Source of the DNA: Sapria himalayana
Taxonomy: Eukaryota; Streptophyta; Magnoliopsida; Malpighiales; Rafflesiaceae
Assembly (NCBI GenBank): GCA_029783825.1
Contig: JAREIK010002450.1
Coordinates: 811,039 to 875,038 of the forward strand
Reading direction: 5' to 3'
Length of the DNA stretch: 64,000 bases
Shown here: positions 31,640-44,834 of the stretch, in pieces
Layout of the letters: each line of letters starts with the position of its first letter
How positions within the stretch are numbered: position 1 is the stretch's first letter
The notes under the pieces: model-generated
Told to the model about the DNA's origin: nothing
Seen by the model: only the letters and a program-made list of their open reading frames with translations
The model's database searches: none
Position numbers and translations under genes: made by a program

Positions 31640-34590
31640 TAGGGTTGGTTCCTCAAAAAAGCAACTAGTCATAATCATAACCATTTCCAATATTTTATCA
31701 AAATTTTTTTATAATACAATTATTTTATATTTTTTCTAAATGCATATTTCATTTAAATTTTTTTGTCATTGATGTTGAAGCTAAATTGTATAAAACCTAT
31801 ATATTTTTTTAATTCTATCATGTTTCAAAATCTATTATGTTAATTTAACTAATGATGAAATTTCCAAAAATTATTCATCATGATATTATTTTTTTGAAAC
31901 CTCTTATCCACATACTCATGTTTTTTATTTTATTTATTTTTTCATAATTTATTATTTCTTAGTTGCATGCCAAACAACTTAATTATGATATTACCTTTTT
32001 TTATTTTTTTTGTTGGATTATTTGTTCTTGCGAAAAGTTTTCTTGGAATCAAAGTGTAGGGAATTGTATCTATTTTATCCCATGGCAAAGAGACTTGCTA
32101 TAAATTTGATTCTAATATATCCCTTGGTGATTGTGTTACATTATAGTTAGGAAACAATAAAAAAACTTTTTTTTTTGTTATATGTGAGTAATGTTAGTAG
32201 GTGCTCATTTTATAAGATACACAGTTTTGGAACTTAATAAAATTATTATTCATTATATTTTTAATATTTTGTTATATTTATTACCATTTGTTAATTTTTT
32301 TACTTAGTTATATCAATATAAAAATAGTTTTGATAATTTTAGTATTTATTTATTTTATATAATAAAAATTCAATTTAATTGTTATGTTTTAAATCAGTTT
32401 TCCTATGCACATACACACCGCTAAAACAAGATTGCTATAAAAAGAAATAAAATTTTAACCGAGATTGTTAAGATGCTCTTATTACATGAGTCTCATTGAA
32501 TATTTTTTATTATTGCTATTATTTTTATTTATTTGTAAAAAAAGAGATTTTAATTTAAAATAAGAAATTTTGGATGTGCTTATTTAATTTAATATCTTTA
32601 TTTAGATGGCAACAATTGAAATTAAATTGCTATATTATTTTAGCAATTAGAAAGAGTATAATCAGCCATCTGTGCGTAGAAAAATAATACTTTGTGATGA
32701 TATCATATATTCAAGATGAAATATTTGTTTTATAATTTATGATGCTAGACAATCTCAATGAATTGTAGATAATTTTATTTTTTTATGTTGTATTTGGACT
32801 CTTATGAGGAATTTGCTAGAATATACTTTTTGTTACTTTGTAATCTCTAAAGTTGATAATTTTTTATCAAGACATTTATACAAGAGTTTTCATCTCATGG
32901 TGCATTCTCTCATAACTCAAATTTAGAAATGTTGTGAAAATGCAGAAGCTTTTCATATGAAATACATTGAAATTGTTTGCCGAATACTCTCAATTTTGAA
33001 GACATGATAAAATTTTCATCATTAATAAAAAAAATACATAATCATTGAAATGTTCAATAAAAATTGTTGTTCATTTAATATATTTTTTTCAATATTGAAT
33101 GTTGAATTGAGAAAACATGAGAAACAAATGCAACTAGTATATTTCATGTTAGTTATCCTAAAATATAAAATTAATGTTGAAATTTTAACTAGATCAATGA
33201 GTGAAAATTTTTATTTGGAGATTTAAGATTGAATAAAAAAGTTGGTTATGCATATTTATTTGGTTCAATATATTAAAAATTAAAATTAGTAATAGAATTT
33301 GCACAAGAACCATTAGTTAGGATAATCATTAAATTTCAATTTTTTTTTTTGAATTTGGATTAAAATTTATTATATGGCATACTAAATGTTGTTGTGCATT
33401 TATTGTGTGATCAAACTCTAATTTAATTTTTGAATTTAAAATAAATCTAAAATCATAAATCAATGGAATTTTAGTTGAATATTTAAATTTTTTTCATGCA
33501 TTATATTATAGTTTTTTAATTAATATGAGCAATATACAAGTCAAAGTGAGTGAAATTTTTTATTTTGAGATTTTAGATTGAATAAAAAAATTAAACATAC
33601 ATATTTTTTTAATTTGATATATTGAAAATTAGAATTAGTAGTAGAGTTTGAACAAAAATTAGAAGTTAGGATAATCATTATATCTCAGAATTTATTATTA
33701 TTTTTTTGAATTATAAATTTAAATTTGTTGTCATATTTCACCATAAATCTAAAATAATAAAAGAAAATAAAAATATATTAGATCATTGTTGTAATTCAAT
33801 ATTAGCAATATGCAAGTCAAAATGTGTATGATTTTGTATAATTAATGTAATACTAATGAATTATTAAGATAATATATACTTTCTTTTAGTTTATTCCTTT
33901 GTGTTTTTGTTTTTATTTTTGTTTTACTTTTTTTATATTTTTACGTGATTACTCAATTTATGAATTTTCTCAATCAATGATTTCATTACATAAGAGTTTC
34001 CCATATATGTTTTTTTTTGGATTAGGTTGGTGAATTTATTTATGTGACCATATTGTTCAACATAGTAGCAAAGCTAACATCCTAGGGAAAATTTAAATAT
34101 ATGGCAAGCTCACTTATCGTGCGCTAACCTTTCCTATCACTGTATATGACTTGCTGCAACAAGCATTGATGCCCATTGGGTTGATGCCCTAGGAGGTGGT
34201 AACGTCACTAGAATTCTAGCAAAGCTGAAAGATTTGTGGTGGCATAATATCCATTTGAGTATTTTGGTAGTGTGCAAGGGGATTTTTTGGTTTCATATGA
34301 AACCCTAATACATTGAAGACTAAAATTTGTTATTTTTCCTAACGAGGGTTTCCAATTAAACAATCTTAATCTTGTGTAATTATGTTTTGATTGTTTTTGG
34401 ATAATATGCTTATGGAGAGAGACCTATTGGAAGACACTAGAAAGGTTTCTCATGCTATACATATTGGTAGTTAAGAGTACTTGTTACAACAAAGATTAAG
34501 GAAGAAGAGCCCAGGTTTGGTGTACACATTATAAGAAGATTATTGATGACTTGTGTCTCTTCACACTATTATTAGATTATTGATTCAGTG
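31640..34590. other. AT-rich unassigned region with a diverged 349-bp direct repeat
   Basis: About 3 kb without recognised genes. Segments near 33183-33400 and 33532-33745 are direct repeats offset by 349 bp: both contain GTGAAA...TTT, then a GATTGAATAAAAAA block, then TTAGGATAATCATTA. The copies differ at many positions, so the duplication is old. This may be an unrecognised element. Confidence 0.5.
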
Positions 34591-34591
34591 G

Positions 34592-37500
34592 TAGAGGTAT
34601 CAAATGGGTTGTGCCATATCAGCACAATCTGGTTTAGTGGCCCAATCGAGCCACCGTGCCATGTTTGGCACGAGATAGTATGGGAGTCTTGTTGTGCCAG
34701 GCATGATATGTCTTAATTTTGGTAGGTTAGGCCCGTCGGCTCGAGTCTGGTCAAATTTGGGTTGTGCCAATTTGGGCATGGTTTTCCAACTTGGCACCTT
34801 AGCCTAGCCCTAGCATAGCTAGGTCTTAGGAGGCTAGGACTTTGAGTTTGAGTCAGAGACTGACTCACATAGTTGTACTTGTGACTCGACTCATTGTCTC
34901 GGTCTTGGAAATATAAATTAATTATTTAATTTTTTTTATAAATTTTATATTTTAAGTTAATATTTTTGAGATGCAAGTGTGACATTACATTATATTATTT
35001 ATTAAGTTCACATAAATCACAAAAAATATAAAAAAACATATCGATTATTCATTCATTATTCAATCTAAAAATAAATAAAATAACATAAAATCATATGAAT
35101 AACTCACAAATCATAACAATAACATAAAATAAACTGTAAATATCAATCTCAATCATTATAATAATAATATAGTAAGCTCAACTGTCTCAATGGATCAATC
35201 TTAATGTCAACCTGTATGAGTATGTAATTGATCATTGTCGCATAAGCGTATGATGGTATCACTAGTGGTGGGCTTACCCTCTTCAAAATCCCATGAGTCA
35301 TCATCTGTTAGCTACTCCTTTGTTTTTGTTTCAGCATGATCTCGATCACTGATGCTTAATTTCAAAATTTTCCAATTTTTTATGCATACTAGTGTCTTAA
35401 TAATATCTAGTTGTAGTCTCAATCTCTTATCTAAAATCATATTGATTATAATAAAAAAAGTAGTTTTCGATGCTAGGATGAATATCGGATGAGTCAGTAG
35501 ATCCCACGTCTTCTTAGATAATATGAGATAGGTGGACTCATATTTTTCATCATTATAAAATATTAAAGTTCTTGTTATTAGTATGTGATAGGATTGAAAA
35601 GTAATTGGTATCAAAGTATCAAGACAGCTTGCTCTTATTCGATGGTCTATTCCCTCATTTTTTCCTTGTTAATTAAATGGAAAAGTCATTATCTTCAAAT
35701 AAAATATTCATATTTGTACTAAGAGTTTGGTGACTACTATTATCATATATAATATCATAGTATATAACTCAGTTAATTTCTCATGAATAAATCTTTTAAG
35801 TTGATATTTCTGGTTCATGCACAAGAATATGTATGTCAAAATATTCTATATCACTTTTACTTTAATTCTAGGATCCATGCAGATAGCCAGATAATAAAGA
35901 AATAAAATAGTAGATAAATACTTTAAGTATTTGATTTTTATTTCAACAATCATGTCACTAATTGTTGGGTCGATTTTAAATTTTCTAAATTTTCTAAATA
36001 TGCTATTATTGTTGCATATGCACATGAGTGCAATATAAGTGGTAGTAGTATAAATTGACGAATACATATTTTTTGTCATAAAAAATTTTCAAGAATTTTA
36101 TAAATAAAATTTCTGTATTGCAGTCTCTAACATTAATAATAAGTTTGTCATTCATACTATTGACATGGTCAAATATCACGTGTTCGTATTTAACACATGA
36201 CTCTAATATTAAGTATGTGTAATTCTAACGGTATCTCACATTTATTTGGAATTTTTTCTTCGTTAGATCTTCAGATAAATATATATTATGAAACTCTTGT
36301 TATCTGATAGGTGCCCAAATATATTTTAGTTAGTTACATATTTTTTTAAGTGTAAGAAAAACTTTCATTCTTGCTTGTATTTTTAGGTTAATGGCGTGAC
36401 AAATATATCTAAAATGAAATTTTTTTTAATGATCAATCTCTAATGGCCATAATAAATATGTTAATGGTTACTTAATTATTAGATGCATTATCAAATATGA
36501 TACTATATATTTTATTTTGAATATTTTTTTTAAAGATTCTCATGCACTCATATATGACTGGATCATTATGAGGATTAAGAATCTCTAAAAATCTTAATAT
36601 CTTTTTATTTATTGTTTATTTAGAATTTACATAATTGATAGTGATGTATGTATAAGATGCATCATCATAACTATTCTAGATATTAGACGTTACTAATACC
36701 ATGTTATTATTTTTATAAATTTATTAGTTATTATTTGTTTTATTAACTTGTAGTATTTTAATATGTCGTTCCTAGATGTAGACTTGGGAATTTTATGATA
36801 TATAGATTATAAATAAGTCTGTATAATACTAATTATTTTTGGAGCCTCTAAAAATCTAATTAGAAGACTCATCTTGATGATCAGTTTGACCATGTCTTTT
36901 CCTCCTAACTCATTGTAGTATATGAAAAGAGTCAACATTGAGCTGAACTAGATTCAACCCCAAAGATCCTATCACTTAGTTGTGTTTGTCTAAGATCTAA
37001 TACATAATATTTTTTAATATAATGTTCGGCATGTTTTTTTAGGTGCTCAGTTTTATATGTACTCCTATAAATTAATATTATATTATAATATTTATTTTAT
37101 GTTGATTTTTTATCAATACTCTTAGTATTTTTATTTTGTATAATATTAAAATGAGTCTAAATTATAGATTTTTTTTCTAATTTTTTATTTTTTAGATATT
37201 TGAGTTTAAATCGAGATCATGGAAAAAAACATAGTTTTGGTCTTGGACTTTTTTGTAAAATTATCAATATTAAAATTATCTATATTTTCGTTAATATTAA
37301 TCTCGTTATTGTCATTAAATTTATTATTTATCATTTTAAATTTTATTAGTTTATTTAATATATTTTAAATTTTATTTTTTAAATTAAATAATATTTAATA
37401 TGAAATAATTAATAAAAGATAAAATTAAAAAACTAAATAAAATTTTAAAAATAATATCTATTTGGTCATTTATGGAATGTAGATTCTTGAAGTTGATGTT

Positions 37501-38200
37501 TGATATTTGATGTTCATAGTTTGCACTGATACTCAAAAGTTGAATGTCAGAATGAGAGAGGGTCGATGATAGAGATTAGACTTAGAGAATTAAAGTAAAA
37601 TTAGAGAGTAAGAGAGAGTCTGAGGTGGTAGATTGAGAATTGATGGAGAGAGAATATATATATAATGATTTAAAAAAATATCTTTTTTTTTTGATTTTTT
37701 TAATTTTTTATTAATTTTTTAGGTAAAATCCCGACAGTTGTCAGAGTTTTTGTCTTAGTCGTGGGGGTGCATCCAATGGCTGGTTACGTATTGGTTTGGT
37801 TTTTATAAAAAAACCTTTGGGTTATTTTGGCTCAATGGTTCCAGAAGGATTTGGAATTGGGCGAGGGTTGAGGCACGCCGCACGAGGGCGAGCCTGACAT
37901 GCATGTGTCACGACATCTTGGGCAGTCGACTTCGGTCCAATTGAATTGTTCTTGAAACATGGCCCAAATTCTAGGGCATGGTGTCGGGGCATGCAGCTCA
38001 TCTATGCTTTTGGGCCAGGCAGCCGGGTAGTGCGTGGCCCAGCAAGAGGCACAACACTTGCTGGCACGACCTGCCACGAGCCGTGCCTTGAGTCAGCACG
38101 GAATTGACCTATGCATGATTCCTGATTCTGCCAAGTTGGGCTAGATACGGTTCATTCGGGCCATGCCTCATGCCGGACCTAGGCTGCCCAGCCCATATTT
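34592..38200 (-). mobile_element. hAT transposon, near full length, minus strand
   Basis: The left end reads TAGAGGTATCAAATGGGT (34592), followed by a GC-rich arm to about 34910. The AT-rich centre holds a minus-strand transposase relic. The other GC-rich arm, from about 37720, contains sequence parallel to the inner hAT left arm (GGCTCAATGGTTCCAGAAG and neighbours). The right terminus fades into GCCCATATTTTT at about 38197 without a clear inverted repeat, so the end is decayed and the target duplication cannot be verified. Length is close to the 3.6 kb of the copy at 19935-23561. Confidence 0.82.
35280..36930 (-). pseudogene. hAT transposase relic, minus strand
   Basis: The open frame 35614-35312 (minus) reads YLILSKKTWDLLTHPIFILASKTTFFIIINMILD and LDIIKTLVCIKNWK. 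This fits the hAT C-terminal dimerisation domain: an L-A-x-x-I-L-A-I-P-x-S-x-A-S-E-x-x-F-S-x-G-x-x-I/L block, then V-E-A-L-I-C-x-x-D-W. A conserved Glu of ASE is Lys. Upstream parts of the catalytic core, on the minus strand between about 35700 and 36930, are interrupted by stops. Confidence 0.78.
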
Positions 38201-38229
38201 TTTTCTTACTTCAAATTATTGTACTTAAT

Positions 38230-38900
38230 GATAATAATTTGAGAGTCATTAAATGTAATAGTATTTAATTTGTTTTTTTTTTTTTTTTCAATTTATTTTG
38301 TTTATCCTCTATTGTATCTTGTCTTATTTTTGTGAGTTGTCTATTTTAGAAAGTTAAAAATTGATTTTATTTTTACTTTGATTGATATTTGTTTGTAAGA
38401 CTTGATGATTTTGATGAAAATTTTATTAGGATTGAGCATGATTAATTTTATTTTTTATAGTTCGTATATAATTTCTTACTCGGTTTTTAAGTATGCTAGG
38501 GTATTTACTTATGTATTCCTAACTTCGCCTTCCATCATTAGTAAAATTGAGAATTTTTTACTTAATTTCAAAGGTATTTTTATCTTGTAGTATTAGGCAT
38601 GTATGTTAGGAAAATATTTTTGGGCTTCTTATCTAACCCAACAAATTAGTAAGAATAAGAATATTTCAATTTAATATACTCAGACATATAAGAATCTAGT
38701 AGGTCTTAGATCTAAAAGAGTTTTATTTTGTTAATTTTATTGATAATTGTTATTGTTAACTTAAGTATTTTTTTAATGTTTTTGATCACAATTTTTTTGT
38801 ATTTTAAATATTTTTTTAATAACAAAGATTTAATTTAATAAAAATATTAAAAAAAAAAAGAAATGATATTGTATTAGAGTATATACTATTGCTAGATAAT
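38230..38900. other. AT-rich unassigned sequence
   Basis: Between the minus-strand hAT and the first copia fragment. An open frame of 62 codons at 38402-38590 is hydrophobic but has no recognisable family motif. Confidence 0.35.
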
Positions 38901-39499
38901 TTTATAATTTATAATGTAGGTCTAAAAATCATATATTAGATTTCTTATGTCAGTATATTCCTACAAAATTAGTTGATACAAGGGAATAATAAATATATGG
39001 TTGTGATAACTTTAACTATTTTCTCTGTAATGAGTGTTTTAAAATATTTATGGAGAGAATTTTAATTATAAACAATTTCATTTATTAGATATTTTTTTAT
39101 TTTTTTTTTCCAGCATGTATCATTCTAGATTACGTATCTTGAGGAGAAATTCTCAAATTTTCTTCAAGGCTTTTTGAGAGTACGTGTTGCATACATAAAT
39201 TTTTTTCAGGATGAGACAAGATAATATTTAAGGTTTTGAAATATATTTTTATTGGATATTTTAGTACTTAAAGGGATACAAATATTTTTCACCAAGACTT
39301 GGTAGGTTGTCAGTGGGTGTTAATATATTCTTTTTTGAGCAAGATTTATTTTTTAGTACGTCTAGAAAGAGCTAAAGTTTATAAGTTATACTTGGATCTA
39401 TCTTTTTCTCTCTCATCTTTAGTTTCACCCGCCAACTAGTTGACATAGATAGTCACTTGCCAACTATATTTGAATTTGTTGGTTCATGTTCATAATCAT

Positions 39500-39501
<2 letters not shown>

Positions 39502-39531
<30 letters not shown>
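39502..39531. repeat. (AC)n microsatellite
   Basis: An uninterrupted run of about 14 AC units followed by ATATAT, inside copia-1 between the integrase linker and RT. Confidence 0.92.
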
Positions 39532-39536
<5 letters not shown>

Positions 39537-40009
39537 TAATAAATACACATCAATTTTATTCTAGAGAGAATGAAATTTCCTAGGAATAAAAATTTTTTTG
39601 AACTCCAGATGATACTTTAGTCCACGACCCACACTAGGTTATGATATGCCAAGAATTGGAAGATTTGATGGCTAAGAACCTCTATACTAGTAGAAAGGGC
39701 ACTAAGTGGCCTTCTCAATCAAAGATGAGTTTACTAAGGAGTATGTTGATCACGCAATCAATTTTTTTGATTTTGACTTTCTAATCATTATTTAAAATAA
39801 ACATGAGTTATATTCAATACATGATTACATATGTTTTGTTATATTTATGTCTTTTTTTTTTACTTTTACTATTTTAATTTTTCTCTTGATGATAGTATGA
39901 TATTTTGATATTTTTTTGAGGTACTGTCTCATCCAGGATGACATGAAGTCATGATGAAATAGATAGATGCTTTTCACTTCAATGAGACTTAGGAACTAGT
40001 ACTATGTCT

Positions 40010-40501
40010 TGAAGGAATGATTGTTGTTGTTTTTAGGTGGTTTTTCATTGTGAATACAAATCTATATGAGAAGGTAGATCACCTCAAGGTGATATTTTTA
40101 GAAATATATTTTATTTAGTTGTTTGATGTGAATTACTAGGATATTTTTACGTATGTAGCCAAAATGATCTTCATATAATACTTATTTCATTCACAACATT
40201 TCATAGATATAGGATATCTCAATTAGATGTGAAAAATATATATTTTTTATAAAGACTTGGAGACAATGTTGTTGTTTGCAGGTGAGTTTTTATTGTGACT
40301 AAAAATCTAGATGAAAATGTAGATCATCTTAAGGTGAGATTTGTAGAAAGATATTTTATTTAGTTGATTGATATGAATTATAAGGATATTTTATTTCAAG
40401 TAGCCTATATAGTATCCGTATGAATGCTTATTTTATTGGCAATATTTAACAGATATAGGATATTCGAATTAGATGTGAAAAATATATTTTTTTATGTTGA
40501 C
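40010..40501 (+). repeat. 246-bp tandem duplication in copia-1 RT
   Basis: Two head-to-tail copies offset by 246 bp (82 codons) cover the RT entry: both contain TTGTTGTTTNNAGGTGNNTTTT, GTAGATCANCTNAAGGTGA, TAGATATAGGATATNTNAATTAGATGTGAAAAATATAT-like blocks. The second copy keeps better readable protein (TKNLDENVDHLKVRF). The divergence is substantial, so it is fairly old. Confidence 0.85.
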
Positions 40502-40693
40502 TTTGAAGAGAAGTTGTATATAGAGTAATCATATGAGTTTTGAGTAGCATAATCAGATATATATTGCCGATTATGAAAGATGTTGAATGACTTTAAAAAA
40601 GTTATAGAGAGTTTAGTTTGTAATATTTTTAAAGATATACATCTTGTTTGATTTGCAATCATATGTTATATTAATTTTTTTGTTATTGTGAAG

Positions 40694-41360
40694 TAGAGGT
40701 GGCAAATGGGTTGTGTTGGATCAACATGACATTATTTTTGTGGCTAAGCTAGGCTACTGTGTCGTGCATTTCAATACACTATGAAACTTGATATGTGCCT
40801 GACCCAAGTTAGCTTGGTCTAATATGCTTGTATTAGTCAAGTCTTCAGGCTAGCCTAGACTAATCTAGTTCGAAGTTCTTCTACATCTACATATATGAAT
40901 ATATAATTAATTATATAATATATAATATATGAAAAATTACAAAAATTCATTAATTTAAAATGCTACGTAAGCTAAAATGCATTAAAAGATAAAATACATT
41001 CAAAAATTGAATTGAAAAAAAGAACAAATGGTAATACTCATAGTATTAATTGCTAGATAATAATTATTGTTCGTCATTCTTATAGTTATTTGAGGTGTAA
41101 GACATACTAAATGACAAAAGTATTTTGGGGTCTTGAGGTGGAACATGTAATTAAGGTACAAAATTTTTTTTGAGGCTCACTCAACTTAATATATATTAAA
41201 ATTATATATTTTAGTAAATATTATTTATAATTTTTATCTATTAATGAAAAACATTTAAGTAAATTATATCAAATATAAAAATATAATATTATTAGTGTTT
41301 TTTACAAACATAAGTATTAAACATTCTAAAATAAAATAATAAAATTTTAATAATTCAATA
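40694..41360. mobile_element. Short hAT-family copy, right end unclear
   Basis: TAGAGGTGGCAAATGGGTTGTG at 40694 matches the family terminus with one change. A GC-richer arm extends to about 40880, then AT-rich sequence. No opposite end was found before copia sequence starts near 41370, so the right limit is a guess and the copy may be truncated. Confidence 0.5.
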
Positions 41361-41469
41361 TATATAGTTTGAGCAATCGAACAAGTCGGATGCTCATAAA
41401 TAATAAAAATTGACTAAAATAATAGAAAATAAATAACAATCCAATACTTTCCTTTAATTTGAGGCATGT

Positions 41470-42345
41470 ATGTCACAAATCCTTAGCTTGGAAGAGAAGA
41501 AAATAGTTTGTGGTTCTCTAAGAATTTTTGTGAAAATATCAACACTCTAATTGCTAGTAGATTAATAGGTATTAATGATTGAACTATCAGTGATCTTTTG
41601 AATGAAGTGATAATCAATCATAATATTCTTTGTTCGCTTGTGAAAGATTGGATTTGCTATAATTTCTAGATTGTTTGGCCGTCATAGTAAAATATTATTT
41701 GTCTTTGAACTAATAGATAACTTCTCCAAGAGGTGATTGATTTATTTGAGTCTACATATAGTTGATGCCATAGCTATGTACTGTGCCTATATAGTTATTT
41801 CAAAGTAATTATTTGCCTTTTGTTCATCTATGAGACAAGATTACCTGAAAAAAAAATAAAAAATCTGTTGCCAATATCTTTTTATAATTGCAGAAACCCA
41901 ATTAGAATCAAAATATGCATCTAATTGATCATGCTCATTATTTCTAAACATAATCTCACATTCTGATTTTTTTTTTCACATACTTGAGATACTCAAGACT
42001 ATATTCATATGAATATGTTTAGGAGAGAATAAAATAATTAATTATATTGATATAATAGGTAATATCTAGCCTATTTATTGTTAAATAGTTTAATTTTCTT
42101 ATGACCATTTTATATTTAATAGAATTAATTGACGAACTAATATATGTAGATAAGTTTACATAGATCAAGTGGTGAGTCAACATATACACATCCTAATATA
42201 TCAAGGTAAGATAAAATATTCAAAGTATATTTCTACTGAGAAATAAATATCGTACTTTCTGAATATTCAATCTTTATATCAAAAAAGTATCTTGGATATC
42301 CTAAATATTTGTTTGAAATTTAATTTATAAAAACAATTTTAATTG
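41470..42345 (-). pseudogene. copia-2 RT C-terminus and RNase H (broken)
   Basis: Minus strand from 42345: YPRYFFDIKIEYSESTIFISQ-KYTLNIL and MLGCVYVDSPLD, matching the copia block Y-F-L-G-I-E-V then I-S-Q-x-K-Y-x-x-D-L-L, then P-x-x-T-P-M-D. Next, AYFDSNWVSAI, GNLVS-MNKRQ, and K-LYRHSTYSYGI represent RNase H: D-A-D-W-A-G, then L-x-S-W-x-S-K-K-Q, then A-E-Y-x-A. It ends with IFHKRTKNIMIDYHF and VDIFTKIL-like sequence. Stops in most blocks. Confidence 0.82.
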
Positions 42346-42349
42346 TGAT

Positions 42350-44023
42350 TAGAGGTGTCAAACGGGCTGTGTCGTGTTGACACAACCTGAATTTTGGTGG
42401 CTCATTTAGGCCATGGTGGTGTGATGGACATTTCATGAAATGGACGCCCATGCGTGTCTTGCCATGCTGGCATGACCACATTTTGGTTAGTCCGACATGA
42501 TCTGATGATACACCTTTTTGGGCATGTCGGATCATGTGAGATCGGATTGGGTCATGCTGGGTCAGGCTGGCACTTGTATGACTCTGCTATTGGCATGACT
42601 TTGCCACTATCCACTGGCAGTGGGCAGTGCTAATTGTCGGAGCCAAGCCTACGTCGTAATGGGCATTGGGTAATAGGGAATTTCCAAGGGCTCAAGGCCC
42701 ATTGACCCATGCCCATTGTGATTGGCTCACTGGCACTGTCAGTGGGCAGTGGCACTTAGCAATTCAGGTGAAGCACTGAAGCTATAGACAGCATTGCACT
42801 TGTTGTGGATAGTGGCTGGTTGTGGCATGTGGGGCGTGGGTTGTGGATGGCTACGACATCGGTCAACATTGGTCGACATCGGCTTTTATCTTTTAAGTTT
42901 AAATATTAAATTTTTAAGTAAAATTAAAATATCAAAATGTAACAACATTGTTCTATATTATAAAGTAAAACGAATACTATTTATCATATATTAATGCCAT
43001 AACTCAATAAAAAAATTATACATGTATTTTATTTTTTAATATTGTGACATCGTATTATAAATAATAATAAAATATAAATTAAAAAAAATTTGAAAGTAAA
43101 AAAAATGAGTATATTAGCAAAGTAAACGCAACATATTGCATGATAGTCCTCTTAGTGATTAAGTCAACTTGAGTCAAATATTCGTGATTAGTATTTGTTA
43201 GTAGTCTGGTTTGGATTATTATGTCTGATTCTGATGCTAGCATTAGCACTAATCTCTATATCTTTGATGTTATCATGTGAATCATCATTTACTAATATTT
43301 CTTTCACTCTATCCTAAATTCTATCTTTTAATTTTCTTAGTTTTTTAAGCATGAGAGTATTTCTATGATATTTGAGTGTAGTCTAGATTTCATAATTAAA
43401 ATAATATTCATAGCCACAAAAAAATCAGACTCTGATACTATGCTAAATATCAAAATACTCAGTAGATCACATGTAATCTTAGATATTATGAAATAGGTGG
43501 ATTCTTATTATTTATACCAGCTTAATATATCAAAATTCTTAATATTATCATGTAATAATATAGAATAGTAATTAGTATTTAAGTATTAAGACAGTTTATT
43601 CTTATTTGACGAACCACCTAGCAGTGTCAAATAGGCCATGTTGTGCCAGCATGGCCTAAATTTGTGACTCAATTAGGCCACCGTGCCATGTCTATTATAA
43701 TATGAGATGAGTTATTGTATTGTGTCATGCTAGCATGGATTCATTAAAGATCAACATAACATGACTCGAATGGCCAGCAACCTGACATTTTCGTGCTGGA
43801 TCATTATGGGCCATGTCAGGTCATGCCAATTATTTACAGCCGAAAGGCTCAATTAAAAAATTTTGAAATTTCTAAAAAAAATTTTATTAAAAAAAAGTAA
43901 ATATCAAAATAATAAAAATTGTAATGCAATATACTTTATTAAACTTCTCTTATACCCGTCAAACATATCATTAGTCTTGCATACGCACCCAAGTACAATG
44001 CAAATGATGAGAGTATATACAAA
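42350..44023 (-). mobile_element. hAT copy inside copia-2, with nested pieces
   Basis: TAGAGGTGTCAAACGGGCTG at 42350 opens a GC-rich arm (to about 42890). 43140-43620 is related to the hAT C-terminal coding (minus strand) also seen at 35280-35620. 43880-44020 resembles the segment around 35980-36060 (CATATGCACATGAGTGCAATA-like). At about 43625-43860 a GTGTCAAATAGGCCATGTTGTG piece looks like a further short family copy inserted in the first. The right side is cut by another copy starting at 44024. No target duplication could be confirmed. Confidence 0.7.
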
Positions 44024-44830
44024 TAGAGGTGTCAAATGGGCTGTGCCGTGCAAGCTTGACACATTTTCCCAAGGCACGATCCACCAGCCCAGCACGACAT
44101 GGCGGGCACAATCAAGTGTGTGCCTGACCATGTCTAACTGCCATGCCTGAACATGCTGAATGTCTAACAGTGGTATTACCCTGAGTGCACGGCCGATGAG
44201 TGGCCGACTTACGGGCTGACCATGCGGCTGATTGTTTAAAAAAATTGATTGTTCCTTGATAGGGCGGTCACTTTTTTTTTTTTAAATTTAACTCGTGAGG
44301 CTATGTTGGGGTGGGTGGTCACATGGGCCGGTTAACCATGCTGTTTGGCCAAGCACATGCTCAGCATGTGGCATGACTCATGATGGCCTAGCACAAACCA
44401 TGCTATGAGGCAGCTTGGCCTGGCCCAAAGCATGGTATTGGACTGTGCCATTCCTGGCTAGGCATTGTTGAATCGGATTAGGTCATGGGTCATGCCCGGG
44501 ATGCTTGACACGCTCGACACTTTTAACTATTATCTATTTATATATGCAATATGTATTGTATTAAATATTAGATTGAAATGTATTTTGTAGTTTTTATCAT
44601 TTTAAGTTTTGATTTTTTTTTCAAATTGATTTACATATTATTTATATTATGCATTTGTTCGATTAATACTTTATTGAAATTACATAAAATTTTTAATTTT
44701 TTAATTTAAATAAGATTAAATTATTAGATTAGGAAAAAAATAAGGTTTGTTCATGCCGACTCAATCAAGCCCGAATCAAAATGCCACACTCATGGCTTTG
44801 CACAGTGGCATGACTAGTTTAACACCTCTA
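44024..44830. mobile_element. Non-autonomous hAT copy with both termini (807 bp)
   Basis: The left end TAGAGGTGTCAAATGGGCTG and right end AGTTTAACACCTCTA are inverted complements with small changes. GC-rich arms (GGCCAAGCACATGCTCAGCATG and similar) flank a short AT-rich centre; no transposase remains. The octamers beside the ends (TATACAAA and GTCATTAC) do not match, so the right end might instead belong to the larger copy beginning at 42350. Confidence 0.65.
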
Positions 44831-44834
44831 GTCA

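Larger units (their letters stand above)
38900..40690 (+). mobile_element. Ty1/copia fragment, plus strand, cut by hAT (copia-1)
   Basis: 39150-39350 reads, with frame changes, a FLRVFGSTC-like block and KYIFIGYFST-KGYKYFSPRLGR, the copia segment linking integrase to RT (the K-C-V-F-L-G-Y-S-x-x-Q-K-G-Y-x-C-Y-x-P block). From about 39990 RT follows: TKNLDENVDHLKVRF (the K-x-D-G-x-V-x-R-x-K-A-R-L block), RISQLDVKNIYF / RIFELDVKNIFFYVDFEEKLYIE (the L-D-V-K-N-A-F-L block). The fragment stops at 40690 where an hAT terminus begins. No LTRs were identified. Confidence 0.75.
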
